Shown: in pieces, positions 63,566 to 64,000 of the stretch
How the letters are laid out: each line of letters starts with the position of its first letter
Position numbering within the stretch: position 1 is the first letter of the stretch
NCBI RefSeq assembly: GCF_004359965.1
Contig: NZ_SMRQ01000008.1
Span: 1 to 64,000, forward strand
Source of the DNA: Cognatilysobacter segetis
GTDB taxonomy: Bacteria; Pseudomonadota; Gammaproteobacteria; Xanthomonadales; Xanthomonadaceae
Reading direction: 5' to 3'
Length of the DNA: 64,000 nt
Notes under the pieces: generated by a model
Databases searched by the model: none
Seen by the model: the letters and a program-made list of their open reading frames with translations, nothing else
Told to the model about the DNA's origin: nothing
Made by a program: the position numbers and the translations under genes

Positions 63566-64000
63566 TCAGCGGTGCAGCTGCAGCGCCTCGAACGCCAGCC
63601 ACAGCAGCAGCGCGATGAAGAGCACCACGCCTTCGTTGCGCGAGACGCGCATGTCGCCGCGCAGTACGGGCAACAGCATCACCGCGAACGCGAGTGCGGC
63701 GGGCAGCTCGTAGCGCACGAACGAGCCCGGCATCGCGACGCCGTGGCCGATCAGCGCCATGCCGCCGAGCACCAGCAGGATGTTGACGAGGCTCGAGCCG
63801 ATCACGTGGCCCGCGACGAGATCGCCCTGCCCACGCCGCGCCGCGCCGATCCCGCCCGCCAGCTCCGGAAGCGCGGTGCCGATGGCCACCGGCAACAGGC
63901 CGGTCAACAACGGACTGAAGCCCAGGCTGCGGCCCATCGCGGGCGCATGACGCACCAGCAGCCAGGCACCGATACCGAGCGCCACCGCGGCGACGGCGAT
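63566..64000 (-). CDS. CaCA-family cation antiporter (sodium/calcium exchanger-like), N-terminus beyond window
   Basis: The visible C-terminal 144 residues hold GTALPELAGGIGAARRGQGD (the alpha-2 repeat with GxxxPE), then VIGSSLVNILLVLGGMALIG. These are the ion-binding repeats of CaCA proteins. The frame is open at base 64000, so the first half lies outside. It sits 30 bases upstream of nhaA. Confidence 0.9.
   Translation of the reverse strand: MAVAAVALGIGAWLLVRHAPAMGRSLGFSPLLTGLLPVAIGTALPELAGGIGAARRGQGDLVAGHVIGSSLVNILLVLGGMALIGHGVAMPGSFVRYELPAALAFAVMLLPVLRGDMRVSRNEGVVLFIALLLWLAFEALQLHR

Noticed and set aside
1-64000. CRISPR arrays, IS elements, prophage or integrase genes
   Set aside because: No regularly spaced repeats, transposase, integrase or attachment-site duplication was seen. 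The only direct repeats are the coding coiled-coil repeats and the paired trp leaders.

Overview
The window is a GC-rich gammaproteobacterial chromosome segment, most likely from the Lysobacteraceae/Xanthomonadaceae or a close relative such as the Rhodanobacteraceae. This placement is inferred from gene content. The type II secretion genes follow the Xanthomonas xps order E-F-G-H-I-J-K-L-M-N-D. The CRP-like regulator is of the Clp type, with Glu where E. coli CRP has the cAMP-binding Ser83. speD lies divergent from clp, the trp genes are split into trpE and trpG-D-C, and a XanB-type ManC is present. No rRNA, IS element, prophage or CRISPR array was seen. There is one tRNA (Gln, CTG).

Region 1 (1-34.4 kb) is a surface and export region. 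It opens with a truncated lipoprotein metzincin, manC, etfB-etfA and galE. A long minus-strand gene train follows, read from about 27 kb down to 6.3 kb: an ABC-2 polysaccharide permease (Wzm-like), the full T2SS set gspE to gspD, a sulfotransferase/coiled-coil protein, two glycosyltransferases, a lipoprotein, and a lipid-linked-sugar module (GT-C-like membrane protein, GT2, SMR-type flippase, GT2, DUF2304, methyltransferase). Many junctions overlap by 1-4 bases (ATGA/GTGA), so the T2SS and glycan genes look like one transcription and translation unit. Divergent from it is a 494-aa secreted protein gene with a structured 5' leader and a very strong terminator. It is followed by an ATP-grasp protein, a methyltransferase, the Wzt-like ATPase, a GT4 and two sulfotransferases. 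The inferred picture is an abundant secreted surface protein made next to its probable secretion machine and an O-antigen-type glycan pathway.

Region 2 (34.4-46.7 kb) is mostly housekeeping: transsulfuration (cystathionine gamma-synthase/lyase family and CBS-domain cystathionine beta-synthase), a YdcH-like protein, an OmpA-family lipoprotein, PilU, tyrosine catabolism (maiA, fahA), a 2OG-Fe(II) dioxygenase, tRNA-Gln, rplM-rpsI, a GlcF-like Fe-S protein, coq7 and speD.

Region 3 (46.8-64 kb) holds clp, a GNAT acetyltransferase and a TonB-like protein, then the trpG-trpD-ABM-trpC-HAD operon, a two-component system and two small Asr-like exported proteins. It continues with rpe-trpE, a J-domain protein, purC, several membrane proteins, nhaA and a truncated Ca2+/cation antiporter. 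trpE and trpG are each preceded by a similar short leader ORF with the motif W-R-W-W-P inside a hairpin and a -10-like box only 6-7 nt before the ATG. This suggests paired, possibly leaderless trp attenuation leaders.
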